64,000 nucleotides of DNA, taken from Darksidea phi. Lineage: Eukaryota > Ascomycota > Dothideomycetes > Pleosporales > Lentitheciaceae. The notes under the pieces were generated by a model. The model was not told the origin of the DNA. It was given only the letters and a program-made list of their open reading frames with translations, and did no database searches. Below, piece by piece: positions 43,363-54,191 of the stretch (the first letter of the stretch is position 1; the number at the start of each line of letters is the position of its first letter). The stretch is from NCBI GenBank assembly GCA_030770425.1, contig JASJFT010000239.1, forward strand, positions 1-64,000, written 5' to 3'. Both the position numbers and the translations under genes were made by a program.

Positions 43363-44251
43363 TTAATTTAGATTTATATAGTAGAAGTCTCTTTAAAAGG
43401 TTTATACGAAATATAGTAGAAGTTTATATATAGTAAAAATACTATATCTATACCTTATATATAATAATAGAGCTATAGAGCTATATATAGTAATACTAAT
43501 AAGGTAATATTTCGAATATTAAGATACTAGACGAGAAATAATATATAATACCGAACTATAAAGTCTAGTTAGGAGATTAATAGTAATAGCGAGGAGTTAA
43601 TATACTAATACTATCTATAGTATAAAAATTACCTATAATAATACTAGTATTCTACTTACTATATCTATCTCTTATTCTTAGCTAGCTTTCTTATATCTAT
43701 CTCTTATCCTTAGCTAGCTTCCTTATATTAATACCTACTAACTATATATCTTTACCAACGATTATTTATAGCTATTAGTAGTTATCTATATTATATTTCT
43801 ATCTAAGGCCTTATATAATAAGGATAGATATTTCGTCTAGAGGTAGTTATACTATCTACGTAGACTAGAGAAAAAGCTTATATAGGAAGGATTATTATAA
43901 ATAGAGAAATCGACCTTCTTAGTATACTATAAAAGGAGTAAATACCTAATATAGAAGATAGAGCTAGTATCTATAGTAGATATAATACGAATAATAGCGT
44001 AGAGATAGAGGATAATAGGGATACCTAGCTAGAGAGGGTAGAGGATTTAGTATTATTAGCGCGTTTAACTATCTATATATATTATTAGTAAATTAGAAGC
44101 TATTATTATCGTATAGTTATTATCTATACTATTATATAAGATATCGAAATATTAAAATATAATAAGATAATTAGAATTATAAAAAATATAGCTAGTCTAA
44201 AAGCTAACGTAACGTTACGCCGGGTAGTAGCCTAAGCTCCTAGAGGAGAGG
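43363..44251. mobile_element. S2: RIP-mutated insertion with 15-bp TSD inside B2
   Basis: An 889-bp segment interrupts B2 relative to B1 and is flanked by the direct repeat cttttaattatttat (43,348-43,362 and 44,252-44,266). B1 shows the empty site as a single copy near 12,540-12,555. The first 265 bp (43,363-43,627) match the clean element at 53,807-54,067; almost all differences are C to T or G to A in this copy. The remaining 624 bp have no recognised match here. They contain a 32-bp tandem duplication (about 43,662-43,725) and no TIR or LTR. The long TSD argues against LTR or cut-and-paste elements and favours a LINE-mobilised (SINE-like) insertion, but there is no clear poly(A) tail. Confidence 0.75.
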
Positions 44252-47200
44252 CTTTTAATTATTTATAATAGTAGTTATAGAAGTCTAAATAAGCTTATAG
44301 TCCTTTTAGAATTATAAGTTTTTTCTAGTCTTTAATAGTTACTATCTTATTAGGGTTTATACGGATTCCTTTAGTACTAATAATAAAATTTAAAAACTTT
44401 ATCTAAATAACTATAAACTTACTCTTTTTAATATTAACTTATAGTTTAGTCTTTTTAAACTTATTTAAGATTTTATTTATATATTTCTTATACTTAAAAG
44501 GGTCTTCTAAGTAGATTAAAATATTATTTATATAGGTAGTATAGATCTTGTCGATTTTATTCTTAAGTACTTAATTAATATAGTACTAAAAGATTACTAG
44601 TCTATTATATAGTCTAAAAGATAGGATATAATATTTATAATTCTTATATTATATTTTAAAAGTTATAAGATCTTCTATATTAGGGTCTAATCTAATATAA
44701 TAGAAGACTTAATATATATCTAGCTTAGTAAAGATCTTTACTTTAGAAAGTTATATTAGTATCTTCTTAATTAAAGAAATAATTATAATATCTTTTTTTA
44801 TAACTATATTAATCTTTTAATAGTCGATATAAAATCTTTACCTCCCTTCTAGCTTCTTAGTAAATAAAATAAATAAGATAAAGTTAGTATTACTAATTAT
44901 AATAAAGCCCTTTTTTAGGTACTCTTCTAAGTAAGCTTTTAACTACTTTAAGTATTTAAGAAATATATTATAAAATAGACTTATATTAAGCTTACTTATA
45001 TTCTTCTTAAGAGTAATTTTATAGTTAATACTCTTCCTTTTAGAAAGTAGCTTATCTAAGTTAATCTTAGAGAAGTAGTCTAGAATAGCTTCTACGTAAC
45101 CTTTATAAGGGAGTTTTTCTATTATTATATCTTATACGTCCTATTCTACTAAGTCTTCTATTAAGTCTTTCGACTATTTATTTTTAATTAATAAATTAAC
45201 TTTATATAGGCTAGTAGCTTTTAGTATAACTTCTTCTTTATTTATAAGTTTTTATATTTTAGAAGGTTTAAGAAAAAATATATTAAACTTATTACTAATA
45301 ATTTACTCTAGTAGGTTATTAGAAATAAATATTACTTTTTTTTTCTTTTTATTATTTTTTTAGTAACCTTATTAATTTTTTTTAAATTTAGTACTTCTTA
45401 AACTACTATTAGTATTACTATCCGTATTCCTCTATATTTTCTTAAAAGTAGTTTACTAGTTCTTTATTATCTATAATAGAACTTTAGTAAACTTATAGAC
45501 CTCCTTCTAGAAAATTATAAGGGCTTTAATAGAAATTTTTAAACTAAGTATTAGATTCTTTTTAAGTAAATAAGTCTTCTTCTATACTTTAACTTATTAA
45601 TTAATTAGATTATTATAATATAAAGTATTATTCTAGTATTCTAGCTTTAACTTCGGATCTAGCTTCTCTATAATAATTAGGTTATATTTTATCTACTTTA
45701 AAATATTATCTAACTAGTATAAAGTCTAGTTATAATAGTCGATTAAGAACTAGATTTATTTAAAGAATTTTCTTCTAAGTATTATATTATAATACCCGAA
45801 CTTATAAAAGAGGAACTAGGTAGATATATCTTTTTCTTAGATTAATAGATTAGCTTAAATAGTTATATTAACTAAGTAACTATATTTTTTATTAAACTTA
45901 TTAAGGGGGATTAGTTTCTTTAGTTAATAAAAGATAGACTTTAACTTTTTCTTTACTATCTTTAAATATTTAAAGTAGACTAATAGGTACGTACTAGTAT
46001 TACTATCTACTAATCCTCTTAGCTATATAGTTAGGCTATTTACTACGAGTTAAATAGGGAGTATAAATAATTTTAAATTAATAAGTTATAGTATCTTAAT
46101 AAGTTATTAATAATTAAAGGATTTAATTACTCTTATATAGGCTATTAAAGAGAAGCTCTTCTTTAGTAACTTTTATTTTTTAATATTATAAAGGAGGTAT
46201 TAGAGTTATACTCTAAACTACTTTCCTCTTTATATAAAAAGTCTAAATAAGTTTCTTTCTTAGAATTATTAAAGAAGGTAGTATTAACTTTTACTTTTAT
46301 AGTATTCTATATTATTTTATATATAATATAATTAAGATAGTCTTACTATTTATTCCTTTTTTTATAATTAAAGTAATAGTTTTACTTCTTATACTTCTTA
46401 AAAGAGTAGTTATAAAGTTTAAAGGTATCTTTAAAGTAAATAGACTTTTTTTTTAATTTATTAAAAAAGAATCTATTTATAGTTAGTTACTTTCTCTTAG
46501 AAATAACTAATTAGTTACTTTAGACGAGTTAGATCTTTTAATACTAGTTATTCTTAAGTAGTACTTTATTAGCTAAAGTCGTATATTTATAAAGCTTACT
46601 AAAGATAGAATTATTATTATTAAATAGATTTATTTTATTTTTTAGTTCGAAGTAGAGCTTATTTATAAACTCTTCGTTCTACTAGTAGTAAGATAGATAA
46701 ACCTCTATTACTAGATACTTAAAATTTTTAATAAAGTTACTAACTTTATTAAATATATTTATATATAGTTAGTAGAATTTAACTTTTATCTTCTTCTTTA
46801 TATAGAAATCTTTATAGTATTTCTTAATATATTCTAATAGATTTATATTAGATATAAAGTCTACTTCTTCTTTTTTAGAATTTAGTTATATCTAAATATA
46901 ATCTTTTACTAGACTTACTAGTCGGGATATAATATAGACTTAATAGATTTTAGCTATCTACTAGAGGGTTTCTCGTACGTACTAGTTCTTATTAATAGTA
47001 AGTTTCTATTCTATATTATAGAGTTAGTTCTTTAACTTAGACTCTTTATTATTTTTAAATAAAGTAGAATTAGGATAGAATATAGTCTTCTAGAAGTTAG
47101 AGATTTATAAAGATTTATTTTAGTAGTTTTCTATAATATCTTCTTTCTAAATAAAAACCTATATTTTATTATTTAAGGTAATAGTTATAAACTCTAGTAA

Positions 47201-48657
47201 GACTAATAGAGATCTTATAAAAAGGGCGCTAGAATAGAAAGTAATAGTATTTTCTATTTTCTCTATAGTAAAAAGTAGTATATTTAAATCTAATAGATAC
47301 TTATAATAGTCCTTATTAGATAGAGAAATCTATATTAGATTTAGAAATATAATTAATTTAGTAGTTAGCTCTTTTTATAAGAAGCTTAACTAAAAGATTA
47401 AATACTAGACTAAATCTTACTAAAACTTTTCTAAAAGCCCGGGGGTTTAAAGTAGAATATAATAAATAAGAAGAGTTCTTTAAAGGTCGATATTTAGACT
47501 ATTTAGTTATATTATTATAGAGGGGAGTCTTATCTCTTTTATATCTTATCTACTATTAGAATTATACTATAATAGTAAAGTCTTAAAAGTAGACTTAGAG
47601 TTATACTAAGAAAGAACTATAAGTCTAACCTTAGTATAGATAGCTATAGAGAAGGACTACTTAAGATCTTTCTCTAAATTCTACTACCTACTTATAGTTT
47701 TCTAGACTTATTAGAGCTTTTCTTATAGTTTTTTAACTTATCTTTTATAATTATCTCTTTTCTTAACTAATTAGTTAAACTTATTAGCTATAATATTTAT
47801 AAAGGTATTTCTACTAACTATACCTACTTTTATAGTATACGCTAGTCTTTTAGCTATAATAAGACGGAGATTATTATTTATTAAAGTATTAATAATTAGA
47901 TTAGATTTCTCTTAAATAGCTAGTATACTCTAAACTATATTATAGTCTAGGAGTTCTTTCTATCCTTTAGTATTTATTAAGTAAGGGATTTAAGGTCTAT
48001 TTTTTTCTTAGAATAATTTAATCCTTTTAGTATACTTATTAATTTCTTCTTTAAGACTATCTTTACTTATACTCTCCTTTTAAGAAGAAAAGATAGCTTT
48101 AAGGGTCTAGAGGTTAATATATATATCTTTATTAATAAATATCTTTAAGAGAATTAGTTTATAGACTTTAGTTAACTTTTATTAGTATACTTTCTCTTTA
48201 GAAGAGAGTATCTTACTTCTAGTCTAGCTTTAAGACCTAGTTTAAGTTTATATACTTCTTACCCTACTTAGAGTTTAGCTTAGAACCTTCTTTTTTCCTT
48301 TATCTTTCTTTTATAGGGAGGCCCTATAGAAAGATAGCTTTAAAGGGCCTACTTAGTTTAGGGAATCTACTATCTTATTATTATACTAATTTAGTAATTT
48401 AGTTAATTATATAAAGATAAGTTAGTTATAAAATTTAGAATATAGGTCTAATTCTATATAATACTTTTATAGGTCCCTTCTTTCTAAGGAAGATACTAAA
48501 TACTTTAGTAATATTAGGACTTAAAGTAGTTAGTTTTAAGACTTACCTAAGAAAGCGCCGTATACTACCTACTCTAAGTACTATAGACCTCTAGGAATTT
48601 TAGAGAGGTTAATATTTAACTACTATCTCTAACTAAAAGTTAGAGATCTTAGGATAA

Positions 48658-48925
48658 TATAAGACTCTAGGACTAAGTATAATTAATTAGGAGTTATAAT
48701 AGCTAAGATAGTCTTCTAATTAACTAATAGTAGAATTGGTATATTAAAGCTATTCTAAGATAGTACTATAAGGGTATAAGAATAGGGGGTTCTTATACCT
48801 AAATAGGACTTAGCGCGCTAAATAAGCTAACTATCTATTAGGCTAATCCTCGAGATTACCTAATCTACTAACCGAAATAGGAAATAAGTAAAATAACTAG
48901 GTTACCTAGAGGATAGGCCGTAATA
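48658..48925 (-). repeat. Family B LTR (5' LTR of B2)
   Basis: 268-bp partner of 40,309-40,576, reading TATAAGACTCTAGG to GGCCGTAATA, followed by the tttac duplication. Confidence 0.92.
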
Positions 48926-49049
48926 TTTACTAAGATATAGATTAAGTAGATTATTATTATATAATATTAGATTACTAACTAAGCCCTTATCTTAGCTTTC
49001 GATCTTCTTAGAATACCCTATATTCTATAGTTCGTATAGGATTATAATA

Positions 49050-52000
49050 TTAGATAGAACTATTAAATAAGAATTTAATATAATTATTACCTTTCTAATA
49101 ACTAATAATAAGTAAGACTATAGTCTATTAGATAATTTAGCTTAAGCCTATTATCTATAAGAAGAAATTAAACTATAGATACGAATATTATATATTATTA
49201 AATAGAATAACCTAGCTAAATACTTAAATAGAAGCTTAATTAAAAGAAGTTACTTAATAAGAATTATAGTAAATCTTTTACTAGCTCTTAGTTCTAAGAT
49301 TTATAGAATAGTAGTCTATTTACTTAATTAAATACTTATATAATTACTAAACTAGAAGATACTATTTAAAATTATATATTAGAAGAAGCTATTACTAGCT
49401 TATTTATATATTTATAGTTATAGAGCCTATATACTATATAAATAAATATTTAAAGATAATAAACTTAGCCTATAAGTATTAGTAGAATATCTAGTTAGTT
49501 ACGATTATATAATCTATATTACTTTTTTAATATAGTAGTAACTTATTTATTTCTTTTTATAGAAAGATCTTATATAAGATCTTTATAAAAGAAAAGAGAG
49601 ATTTTCTTAAGTTTAACTTCTTCTTTAAAGTAAGAACTTTCTAAATATCTACTCTTAAGATTATAAAGATATATAGTATATTACTTTTTTTCTTAAACCT
49701 TTATACTAAAATTATAAAGATAGATATTTCTATAACCTAGAACTTTATAATTAGTTTTTTTTCTTCTTTACTTTTTATTCTAACTTTAGTTAAGTATAAG
49801 TAAATAAATTTCTTTATAGAAGCTAGAGTTATATTATTTTTATTAATCTATAGTCTTTTTAAGGTTATATTATACTTATTATCTTTATTTAATATATATA
49901 ACTATACTTCTTTAGTATATTCTTTAATATTAATTTTTAGCTATACTACTCTTCGTATATATAATCTTTTTCTATTTATTCTTATAATAGATTAATTTTT
50001 AGATAATTTTATACTCTTTAGATTATTTCTTTAAATAAAGAATAAAAATATAAATTTAAATATAAAATAGCTAGAGTTAATTATAATAGATATAAGTATA
50101 ATTTTATTTATAAGTAAATATATTATTATTAGATTATTATTTAATTATTTTCTTTAAAACTTTATAAAATCCTTAACTATTCTTTCTAATTCTAAAGTTT
50201 TTAACTTTTTCTTTTAATAATAATTTTAGTTAAAAGACTTTAATTTTTTAAGTTCTCTTCTTCTAAAAACTTATCTTTTACTTAGGGTAATTTATATTCG
50301 GTTTTAATAAAGACTAAAAGAAATATTAAAGTAGATTAGTACTTCTTTAAAATATAATTACTCTTTTTAAAATAAAAGTATTTTTCTTTTTTTTTTTTTT
50401 CTTTTTTAGAGACTTAGTACGCCTTTTTCTTCTTTTTATTCCTTTAATATTTATTAGTCTTACTTAGTTAAGATATAAATATATAGGTTTCTAATCTATT
50501 ATATCTTTATACTAGTAGAAGGAATAAATAGATTAGATAATCTTATTTTTAAAGATATTCTTTTCGATTCTAACTATTTAATTTATAAGTTAGTTAATAG
50601 TCTAGTTCTAAGATAATTTTATTATAATTATTTAATTATAGAGATTTAGTTATAGAGTATATAAATAGATACTTTTTAAGCTATTATAGTTATCTATTTT
50701 TTTAATATTATTTACTAGATATATAAACTCGATATTAAAGATATATAGTAATATTTACTTTTATTAAAATATTTAAAACTTATTCTAAGCTCTTTTATTA
50801 ATAAGAGGATTAGAGAATTAGTTATTTAAGAACTTCTAAAATATTTCTATAATACTATAAGAATTCTTATCTATTTATAATATATTTATATTTAAGATAA
50901 TATTCTTTAATCTATTAAAAATATATTCTACTTTATAATCCTTTTTAGAATTATTATTTTATAGTTTATAATTTATTTATATTTTAAATTATTATTAATT
51001 CTATTAGGTTTCTTTAAAGTAATTAGAGTTAAGAATCTTAATTCTTTATCTTATTTATATAACTATTTAGAACGAAGTAGTAAAAGTTATTAGAAAAAAA
51101 GAAAAGAATATTCTTAGTAGAGAGGGGTATATAGATCTAGTAGTAGTAGTATTAAAAAATATAATAAAGATAAGGTTATAAATTACTTTAAGAATATTTA
51201 TATACTTATTTATATTTTTTATTATTATAAGAATCTTTTAAATAGTAGTATTAGAAGATTACTTTATACTAGACTAGTTTATTTATTTACTTTCTATTAT
51301 AACTTTTACTAAATATATTTTAACTTAAACTTTCTTCTTTATAAAGTATCTTTCTTATAAATATTCTATTAGAGTTTATTTAATCTAAGTATTATTATAT
51401 TCTTTATTTTATTAAGACTAGACTATATTAGTAAGTTCTAGTACTAGAATATTACCTAGATCTATTACTATAGAAGATTCTATATTTATTATATTATTTA
51501 ATTATAATATAAAGATATATTATAGTTATTTATTATAGTATTATATAGATTATATAATAGAGTATTATTCTCGTCTAATATTTATAGATCTTATAATCTA
51601 GTAGAGTTAATAAGAGGATTAATTAATTTAATATAAAAGTAAAATTCTAAGAATATATACTAGATAGAATATAGATAAATTAATAAGAAGTTATAAAAGT
51701 TCTAGATAAGAATTTTATATAATAAGAAGTCTACTTTATAATAGATTATTTTAAAGAAGTAATTTAAGATCTTCTATAATAAGAAGTTTTACTTTAAACT
51801 TAGTCTATTATATTAGACCAAAGTTTATTATAAAAAGAATATTAACTTTATTATCTTAAATTATATTAGTTTTATAATACGTTTTAGAAGTAATTAAAAA
51901 GAGTATATTCTTTTAATATACTAAAAATAGGTCTTAATTTAAAAGAAATATTAATTAATACTTTTACTTATCTATCTAAAGTAAAATTAAAGAAGTATTA

Positions 52001-52588
52001 CTAAATAAAAGAAATAATATAATACTTAGAACTTCTAAAATTATCTTACTAGTTTAAGTAATAGATTAATTAGTAAAAGTTATATTTATACTACTATAAT
52101 TATATACTTCTAATATAATATCCGGATTATTCTTAATAATTAAAGTAATTTATTAAAAATTTCTATTTATATAGTAATAGAGATATATACTTTAATATAG
52201 ATTCTAAATAAAAATATTATTAAAGGAATATTCTACGTTATTCTATAAGGTATTATACTAGGTATAATTAATAAATATAATAACTATAGAATTAAGAATA
52301 GTATATATATATTAACTTTAATTAAGTAGAATACTTAACGAACTTATTATATAATTATAGGTAAGACTAAAGGTTTATAGTAATATATTTATAAAAGATT
52401 TAAAATAGTAAAGTAATAAAGAATAAATTTTATAAGTAGACGGGTCTATATTATTTAAATATTAATAAGTATATAAGATATATAATAGTTTAATTTATAT
52501 AGGTTTAGCTTTCTTTCTCTCTTAGATAGCTAGAACTATTATAATAAAGGACGAGCTAAGCTTAGGCGATACTATTATCGCCGAACTA
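49050..52588 (+). mobile_element. RIP-degraded Copia-type remnant and unclassified RIP DNA
   Basis: At about 49,195-49,610 the plus strand reads, with RIP stops bridged, as a Ty1/Copia integrase C-terminal part: NNLAKYLNRSLIKRS, then IRIIVNLLLALSSKIYR, VVYLLNQ, FKIIYQKKLLLAYLYIY, and LVEYLVSYD. This corresponds to the NGxAERSxG ... YLxNRTPxxxLxWKTPFE ... GYLVGYDS pattern. The downstream 3 kb should hold reverse transcriptase and RNase H, but I could not recognise their motifs with confidence, and no LTRs were found. The end of the block has a 7-bp stem, 4-nt loop hairpin (GGCGATA/TATCGCC) at 52,565-52,582. Confidence 0.6.
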
Positions 52589-53806
52589 TAGTCAAGTCTT
52601 ACCTTTTCAGCCAGCCTAATTCTACAGTGTTTTCGACGCTATACAAATACTCTGAAAAAGAGCAAAAGGATATGAAAGTTTGTTAGAGGGAGAGACTACT
52701 CTACCAGCACGAAGTAGAAGATGCGATGTACTTCAGCCGTGTTAGACAAGCTAGTTGGCGAGCTAAGAACCTTAGAGGGCTGCCTGAACTGCTTCGTTGT
52801 CCTATCAGGTAGCAAGTGGCTCGATCGAGCGACGACCCCATTGGCTGGAGTGCTTTCAGCTATTCAGCCACGCCACTATAGTACCTGGCAACGAGTCTTG
52901 GACTTTCGATTTCTCTGGCACCTCTCTTTCAAGAATATTCACGCGAGCTACAGAAAAAAAGATGTTCTTCTGCCTCTTACTGCGGGATCCAATCCTACAA
53001 CCTTGGAACCGCCGCTATACTGGGTGAAGCTACAGGGATGGAGCCGCTGTGGCTAGGTTCAATAAACGTGATGCTGAAAGACTTTTAATCTATTAATCCA
53101 CCCGGTTCCATGCCATTTCTCTAAGATGTCGCACATATTTATCCCGTCAGAAGATATTGGATCGTAGCGATATGCAGCATACTGCATGGCCTGTATGATG
53201 TCATTATTGACGACGGCAGGCGAAAACGTTGCGGTAGCGGCAAGAAGCTGGAGACCGCACGAGTCGACCGTTTTCAGCTGCGCCACATGTGAAGTCTGAC
53301 CTCACTTATGCAAAGGATCGATCTGTTTCCCTTTAGCTACCTACCGAAGGAAAATCTCGCTTCACTCGTTCTAGGTTACTTGGGATAGGTTGACCTACTT
53401 GACAACGTGTTAGTCGGTGAAGGTGCGGAGAGCGGGGGTGGACCATGGTACGCGGTGCTTGTGGTTGTGCTACTGCACTCTTTCGCAGCTAGCCCCTCTG
53501 TGATTGCTGGTTTATGCGGCCGTGTTCGGCTCCAACTAGACGATCTCTTCGTCAAGACAGAATAACGAAGGGTTTCAGTCAGCCACCAACAGACGATGAT
53601 CCTCCTGGAAGCATATCAGACCAATGATTTCAGGATTTAGACGAGCTGAAGCGGACTTGCTTGCAAGACTCGTGAACGTGGTGAGCTGAATATGACGTGC
53701 AATTTCCAGCTGAAAAGCTTCACAGCTTAGCAGGGAGAGTCGTGATCGAGATTTTGGGTTCAGCCATAGGTCTATCAAGCAATTCAGCAGTCGAACACAG
53801 AGGTAT
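52589..53806. other. Normal-composition intergenic DNA after the RIP block
   Basis: CA and TG dinucleotides return abruptly after about 52,588. Short open frames exist, for example 111 codons on the plus strand at 52,721-53,056, 75 codons on the minus strand at 53,059-53,286 and 106 codons on the minus strand at 53,575-53,895. None has a recognisable domain or convincing splice context, and the last overlaps a mobile element. I see no supported gene here. Confidence 0.5.
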
Positions 53807-54067
53807 TTGATTTGGATTTGCATAGTGGTAGTCTCTTTAGAAGGTCCGCACGAAACACAGTAGGAGTTTGTACACAGTAGAGGTGCTATACCCACACCTT
53901 ATACACGATAATAGAGCTGTAGAGCTGTACACAGTACGACGAGGTGATGTTTCGAACATTGAGGCGCTGGACGAGAAATGACATGTGATTCCGAACCACA
54001 GAGCGTTGGGAGACCAACAGTGGTAGCGGGGAGTTAGCGCACCAACACTACCACCCACAGCATAAAA
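53807..54067. mobile_element. S1: clean 261-bp SINE-like element in the promoter of the 54.2-kb gene
   Basis: The element starts TTGATTTGGATTTGCATAG and ends CACAGCATAAAA. It is flanked by a perfect 14-bp direct repeat GAACACAGAGGTAT (53,793-53,806 and 54,068-54,081). It is homologous end to end with the first 265 bp of S2 at 43,363. It is not RIP-mutated, being shorter than the length RIP usually needs in well-studied fungi. It has no TIRs and no LTRs. Weak polymerase III-like boxes can be imagined (a tagtggtag motif near 53,824 and GTTTCGAAC near 53,949), but their spacing is larger than usual, so a SINE assignment rests on the long TSD and short A-rich end. Confidence 0.75.
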
Positions 54068-54078
54068 GAACACAGAGG

Positions 54079-54085
54079 TATAAAG
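54079..54085 (+). promoter_or_regulatory. TATA box of the 54.2-kb gene
   Basis: TATAAAG lies 107 bp before the start codon, followed by a pyrimidine-rich stretch (ctctccatctccc) typical of fungal transcription start regions. Its first three bases are the end of the right TSD of S1, so the element inserted exactly at this box. Confidence 0.55.
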
Positions 54086-54191
54086 TCGAGCAGCTCTCCA
54101 TCTCCCAAGATTTTCGTTGCAAGCTTCTCTGATACTCTCTTCGCTACTCGTACCGTTATACAGACTTCACCCGAAACTACCAGTCTCCAAA

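Larger units (their letters stand above)
40309..48925 (-). mobile_element. Element B2: full-length family B Gypsy element, minus strand
   Basis: The element spans 8,617 bp with 268-bp LTRs at 40,309-40,576 and 48,658-48,925 and TSD tttac (40,304-40,308 and 48,926-48,930). On the minus strand the gene order matches B1. Both catalytic aspartates of the reverse transcriptase are changed (YINN at 44,523-44,534). It is longer than B1 mainly because of an 889-bp insertion at 43,363-44,251. It lies inside the outer LTR of A3, so it is younger than A3. Confidence 0.93.
24433..49049 (-). mobile_element. Element A3: family A chromovirus carrying nested insertions
   Basis: The internal region is 24,869-39,992 on the minus strand, closely matching A2. 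Three insertions split the element: a solo LTR at 29,140-29,714, the full element A1 at 30,091-38,051 and the full element B2 at 40,309-48,925. Subtracting these and their duplicated target sites leaves about 7.45 kb, the same length as A2, so no large piece is missing. The reverse transcriptase motif is mutated to YLDN at 27,955-27,966. Its 3' LTR is subtype II while its 5' LTR is subtype I, so the two LTRs of this copy are not a simple matched pair. Confidence 0.85.
39993..49049 (-). repeat. Family A LTR, subtype I (5' LTR of A3), split by B2
   Basis: The LTR is in two pieces, 39,993-40,308 and 48,931-49,049, which sum to 435 bp. The right piece matches the reverse complement of the start of the 351-785 LTR (ggattactaactaagcccttatcttag in the less mutated copy). 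B2 and a duplicated tttac lie between the pieces. This LTR is subtype I, unlike the other LTR of A3. Confidence 0.88.

Noticed and set aside
52565..52582. Helitron 3' terminus suggested by the hairpin at the block edge
   Set aside because: The hairpin is followed by CTAT rather than a CTRR end, and no partner 5' terminus was found.
53575..53895. 106-codon minus-strand frame as a gene
   Set aside because: It runs through the left TSD into the S1 mobile element, has no recognised domain and lacks splice or promoter support.
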